NCBI GenBank assembly: GCA_964464755.1 | Contig: CAYXGZ010000010.1 | Coordinates: 1-64,000, forward strand | Origin: CAYXGZ01 sp964464755 | GTDB taxonomy: Bacteria; Planctomycetota; MHYJ01; JACPRB01 | Length of the DNA: 64,000 bases | Direction of reading: 5' to 3' | Shown here: positions 61,578-64,000 of the stretch, in pieces | Numbering within the stretch: the first letter of the stretch is position 1 | How the letters are laid out: each line of letters starts with the position of its first letter | Translations under genes and position numbers: made by a program | Notes under the pieces: generated by a model | Database searches by the model: none | What the model was told of the DNA's origin: nothing | The model's input: only the letters and a program-made list of their open reading frames with translations

Positions 61578-62528
61578 CTACCGCCGCCGCCTCCACTCCC
61601 GGAGCGACAGGTATCCGTCCTCGATGGGTTCCCAGACCCTGATCTCACCGGTCCACGCGTCGACCCGGAGGCGGTTCCACAGGAGGTTGAAATCTTCGCC
61701 GTCCTGGCCGACGTAGAAGAGCCAGCAACCCGTCCCTTCCTCCGGGGAGTGCTCGGCGTACACGGCGAGCCCGCGGCAGAGCGGCGCCTGCCGGACCGCC
61801 TCGCGGAACTCGACGAGCTCGGGGAGTTCCAGGACGGCCGCGAGGGCCTGGTCCTTGGTGAGGCTTGGAGTTCCCGCTTTCCCCGGATACCAGAGCGAGA
61901 CCATCACCGGGGGATGCGGGGTTCCACTGAACGCCGTCGCCGCGGGTTGAAAACTGCTTCCATTCCACGCGAGGTAGGTCGATCGGATCGCCCAGTCGTT
62001 GCGGATACGCCCTTCGATTTCGTCCCGGAGCCACTCCCGGTTGCTGGCGACCACTTCGTCGACTCCGTCATCGTCCACGTCCTCGAACGTGGAGTCCATC
62101 ACCTGCCGGATCAGGTCCCCCTGGATTTCCGCGACGGTCGTGAAGTCCGCGGCCCGGGCCAGCTCGCCGGATTCGGCGATGAGGAAAAGGATCCGACGGA
62201 ACGAGTAGGCCCCGATGGGGGCATCCAGGAGGAGGAACCGGTGCGCGATCCCCTTCGGACGGACGATCCAGAGCTTGCAGCCCATCCCGTCGTACCGGGT
62301 TCCGGCTTCGGTTCCTGGGAGGTCGATCGGAATCAGCTGGCCCTGGGGGGCGCGGAGCCATCCCCCAATGCGATTGGAGTACTCCACGCGATAGCCCGGG
62401 ATGGCGGCGTGAACGGCAGTTGCTTCAACGGGTACGGGGGGTCGCGGGCCCGGGGCGTCCCGGTTCACGATCCAGGCGGACGCGGCGATGATCGCGCCGA
62501 CCAGGACGCGAGCGACGGCCTTCCCCAT
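61578..62528 (-). CDS. Exported protein of unknown function
   Basis: A 316-residue protein with an N-terminal signal or anchor segment (VARVLVGAIIAASAWIV) and ribosome site GAGGGGGG. Beta-rich parts (YRVEYSNRIGGWLRAPQGQL, CKLWIVRPKGIAHRFLLLDA) are followed by a Glu/Asp-rich region (FEDVDDDGVDEVVASNREWL) that resembles an FG-GAP/VCBS-type Asp-rich repeat binding calcium. The C-terminus ends in Arg4. I recognise no family. Confidence 0.7.
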   Translation of the reverse strand: MGKAVARVLVGAIIAASAWIVNRDAPGPRPPVPVEATAVHAAIPGYRVEYSNRIGGWLRAPQGQLIPIDLPGTEAGTRYDGMGCKLWIVRPKGIAHRFLLLDAPIGAYSFRRILFLIAESGELARAADFTTVAEIQGDLIRQVMDSTFEDVDDDGVDEVVASNREWLRDEIEGRIRNDWAIRSTYLAWNGSSFQPAATAFSGTPHPPVMVSLWYPGKAGTPSLTKDQALAAVLELPELVEFREAVRQAPLCRGLAVYAEHSPEEGTGCWLFYVGQDGEDFNLLWNRLRVDAWTGEIRVWEPIEDGYLSLREWRRRR

Positions 62529-62668
62529 GGTCCCCCCTCAGGATGTATCGGGAAGGCGGGCGGATTCCTGTGGTGCGGGTGCGGCGCGATTCGCATCTCT
62601 GTTGGATCGGGGTCGACTGGACCGAAGAGAGTTGCCTCCAATTCCTCCTCGACGTCCCGGCTCGGGCA

Positions 62669-62674
62669 TACAAT
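62669..62674 (+). promoter_or_regulatory. -10 box of the gene at 62681, leaderless type
   Basis: TACAAT ends 6 nt before GTG 62681; it also helps to choose that start over ATG 62543. Confidence 0.5.
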
Positions 62675-62680
62675 CGGGCC

Positions 62681-63646
62681 GTGGCGGACCGCGTCATCGA
62701 TCGTTTCCTTTGGAAGCCCTACGTCTTGCATGCAGGGCTCCTGGCCGTCCTCGCGTGGAACGGGACCACAGGATGGGAGACGTGGAGCTACTACCTCCTG
62801 CTCGTCTCGCTGCTGATCATCCACGGAACCGGGGCCTCGGGGTACTCCCAGCGGGCGACTTTCGCCGGGATGATCAGTTTCTGCGCCTCAACGCTGGTGA
62901 TTGTCCTCGTGCCCAACCGATGGCAGGCCCTCTGGCTCGGAGCCGGAGTCGCCGGGCTCGCTCTCACCCTGATCCATGACCAGATCCGCACGGGCGGGCT
63001 GGACGCCGGGCTTCGTCAATTCCTGGAGAAAGACCTGACCCTGGCTTCGTTCCTGGAGACGTTCGCTGAGTTGAATCTGGACGCATGGATCGAGGAGCTC
63101 GGGGACTCCCGCGCCGCCGTCGACCTCCGGGCGCTCCAACGCCCGATCGAGGGGAAGGGAGTCGAAGCGCTCGAGGACATCGTAAGGGGGCACTCCGATC
63201 TCCACGTCATTGTGGAGCGCTACCGACGTGAACAGGTCCTGCTTTTCGAGCGGTCAATCCGTTCGGGCCGGGCGGTGAAGGACCGGGAGGTCAAGGAGTT
63301 GGAGTGGAAGGTCCTCGAGGAGCGCCTGCACGCGGTCCTGGCCAGGTATGGGATGAACGACGCCTTCGGCGAAGGGGATTTCTTTCTCGTCGACGATCAG
63401 GCGGGAGAGTGCGCGCACAAGCTTGAACTCCAGAACTGCAGCCTGCTGACCCGGGACTTGGCGAAGGACGTGCAGGCGGCCCTGGCCGGACTGAAGCACG
63501 ACTGGTCGCTCTTCGTGACGCTCCACTTCGATAAGGCGCCCCTGAAGTGGTATCACCCGTGGATCGCCATCCACGCGGACCGGATCGAGGAGTGCTGGGA
63601 CGTCGACCTGCTCCGACGACACCTTGGCGAGCGGTTCCGGTGGTAA
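62681..63646 (+). CDS. Membrane-anchored protein, unknown function
   Basis: A 321-residue protein from GTG 62681, chosen because of the close -10 box and because residues further upstream are not convincing. Three or four hydrophobic segments (VLHAGLLAVLAWNGTTGW, TWSYYLLLVSLLIIHGTG, ATFAGMISFCASTLVIVLVP, ALWLGAGVAGLALTLIHD) precede a cytoplasmic alpha/beta tail with charged helices (VERYRREQVLLFERSIRSGR) and LHFDKAPLKWYHPWIAIHAD. No family recognised. Confidence 0.68.
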   Translation: MADRVIDRFLWKPYVLHAGLLAVLAWNGTTGWETWSYYLLLVSLLIIHGTGASGYSQRATFAGMISFCASTLVIVLVPNRWQALWLGAGVAGLALTLIHDQIRTGGLDAGLRQFLEKDLTLASFLETFAELNLDAWIEELGDSRAAVDLRALQRPIEGKGVEALEDIVRGHSDLHVIVERYRREQVLLFERSIRSGRAVKDREVKELEWKVLEERLHAVLARYGMNDAFGEGDFFLVDDQAGECAHKLELQNCSLLTRDLAKDVQAALAGLKHDWSLFVTLHFDKAPLKWYHPWIAIHADRIEECWDVDLLRRHLGERFRW

Positions 63647-63730
63647 TGCAGGCAGGGACATCTTGGGTCAAGCCGGCCACCGCCACGAGTGGCGCGGCCA
63701 AGTCTCCCCCCTCCTGATCGCGCCGAACGG

Positions 63731-63758
63731 GGGGCCACAGGCTTCGACCTGTGGTCCC
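63731..63758. terminator. Hairpin between convergent genes
   Basis: An 11-bp stem with one G-U pair (63731-63741 with 63748-63758) and a 6-base loop, lying between the gene ending at 63646 and the small gene at 63767. It could stop transcription from both sides; no U-tract is present. Confidence 0.5.
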
Positions 63759-63766
63759 TCCGCTTA

Positions 63767-63949
63767 CTAGCGAACCGCTGTTCCCGTAAGCTCGGAATAG
63801 CGAGCGATGGCGCTCCGTTGCAGTTCCGGGTCCTGATCCAACCTGGTCAGGAAGTCGGCGATCCCATGTTCGAGAGCCAACATCAGGCCGATTAGTCCGA
63901 TCACAACTTCACCGTTGGCCTCTCGAGGAGCTCCGGCGTCCGCGGTCAT
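63767..63949 (-). CDS. Possible small protein
   Basis: A 60-residue frame with ATG 63949 preceded by AAGGTGG, a good ribosome site. The sequence has a short hydrophobic helix (VVIGLIGLMLALEHGIADFL) followed by a polar helix (TRLDQDPELQRSAIARYSEL). No homologue is recalled, and such a frame could occur by chance, so it is listed with reserve. Confidence 0.4.
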   Translation of the reverse strand: MTADAGAPREANGEVVIGLIGLMLALEHGIADFLTRLDQDPELQRSAIARYSELTGTAVR

Positions 63950-63969
63950 GGCCACCTTGAAGAGGTGCC

Positions 63970-63999
63970 AGCTGTGAACAAGGCTGTTCCTGTACAGCT
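63970..63999. repeat. Imperfect inverted repeat at right edge
   Basis: AGCTGT (63970-63975) with ACAGCT (63994-63999), and inside them GAACA with TGTTC, form an imperfect dyad just upstream of the small gene. It could be an operator; the window ends here. Confidence 0.35.
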
Positions 64000-64000
64000 T

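Overview
The window is G+C-rich throughout (roughly 70% by eye), densely coded and bacterial. It has diderm traits: many lipoproteins with lipoboxes and an alginate-export-type outer-membrane barrel ending in Phe. Several features point to Planctomycetota: large Ser/Thr kinases with TPR-like tails, one of them carrying two formylglycine-enzyme-like domains; a DUF1501/DUF1800 pair; a DUF1570-like protein; and zinc-ribbon plus proline-rich plus TM proteins. I hold that phylum call at moderate confidence. No gap longer than about 160 bases lacks a gene or tRNA. Neighbouring genes often overlap by 1 or 4 bp (ATGA, GTGA, TGATG).

Layout. 0-6 kb: rho (5' end cut off), a HEAT-like lipoprotein with thpR, queC-queE, and rpiB overlapping a TsaC/Sua5-YwlE phosphatase fusion. 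6-13 kb: a degenerate kinase, then a CcsA/HemX-like protein, hemA and hemC. 13-21 kb: a zinc-ribbon protein, tRNA-Ala(CGC), an orphan DNA methyltransferase, a DUF1570-like/PDZ protein, an esterase, a GAF protein, pilT and pyk. 21-30.6 kb: a class III cyclase, two cysteine-rich lipoproteins with a DUF799-like lipoprotein, a PP2C-type phosphatase, an MFS carrier, an interrupted NRDE/TANGO2 gene, a CocE-type hydrolase, dps and a GmhB-like HAD phosphatase. 30.6-40 kb: the kinase with two FGE domains, msrB, DUF1501/DUF1800, a second cyclase and a UxxU thioredoxin-PDZ gene. 40-43.6 kb: methylthioadenosine salvage and tRNA-Asp(GTC). 43.6-53.6 kb: zinc-ribbon proteins, a second QueC-like gene, a YeiH family protein, a UxxC thioredoxin-propeller gene, two tandem universal stress proteins and a third kinase. 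53.6-60 kb: CHAD, Nudix, a C39-like protein, the barrel, a Rieske protein and msrA. 60.2-64 kb: four orphan genes plus one short frame, more AT-rich and less conserved.

The most striking result is a set of genes interrupted by in-frame TGA exactly at redox-active cysteine positions: msrA (GUFWG), msrB (RYUINS), a thioredoxin-like protein (UHWC) and a thioredoxin-like/PDZ protein (UVPU). Each TGA is followed by a strong hairpin. In msrA and msrB the loops present GU at the same distance (+24/+25 from the U of UGA). I interpret these as selenocysteine codons. All four proteins carry an N-terminal signal sequence or lipobox, which suggests a selenium-based thiol/methionine-sulfoxide repair system outside the cytoplasm. 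No selA/B/C/D gene is visible here.

A second genome-wide habit is a TANNNT-type -10 box ending about 6-10 nt before many start codons with no Shine-Dalgarno sequence, which points to leaderless transcripts. Other genes have clear Shine-Dalgarno sites.
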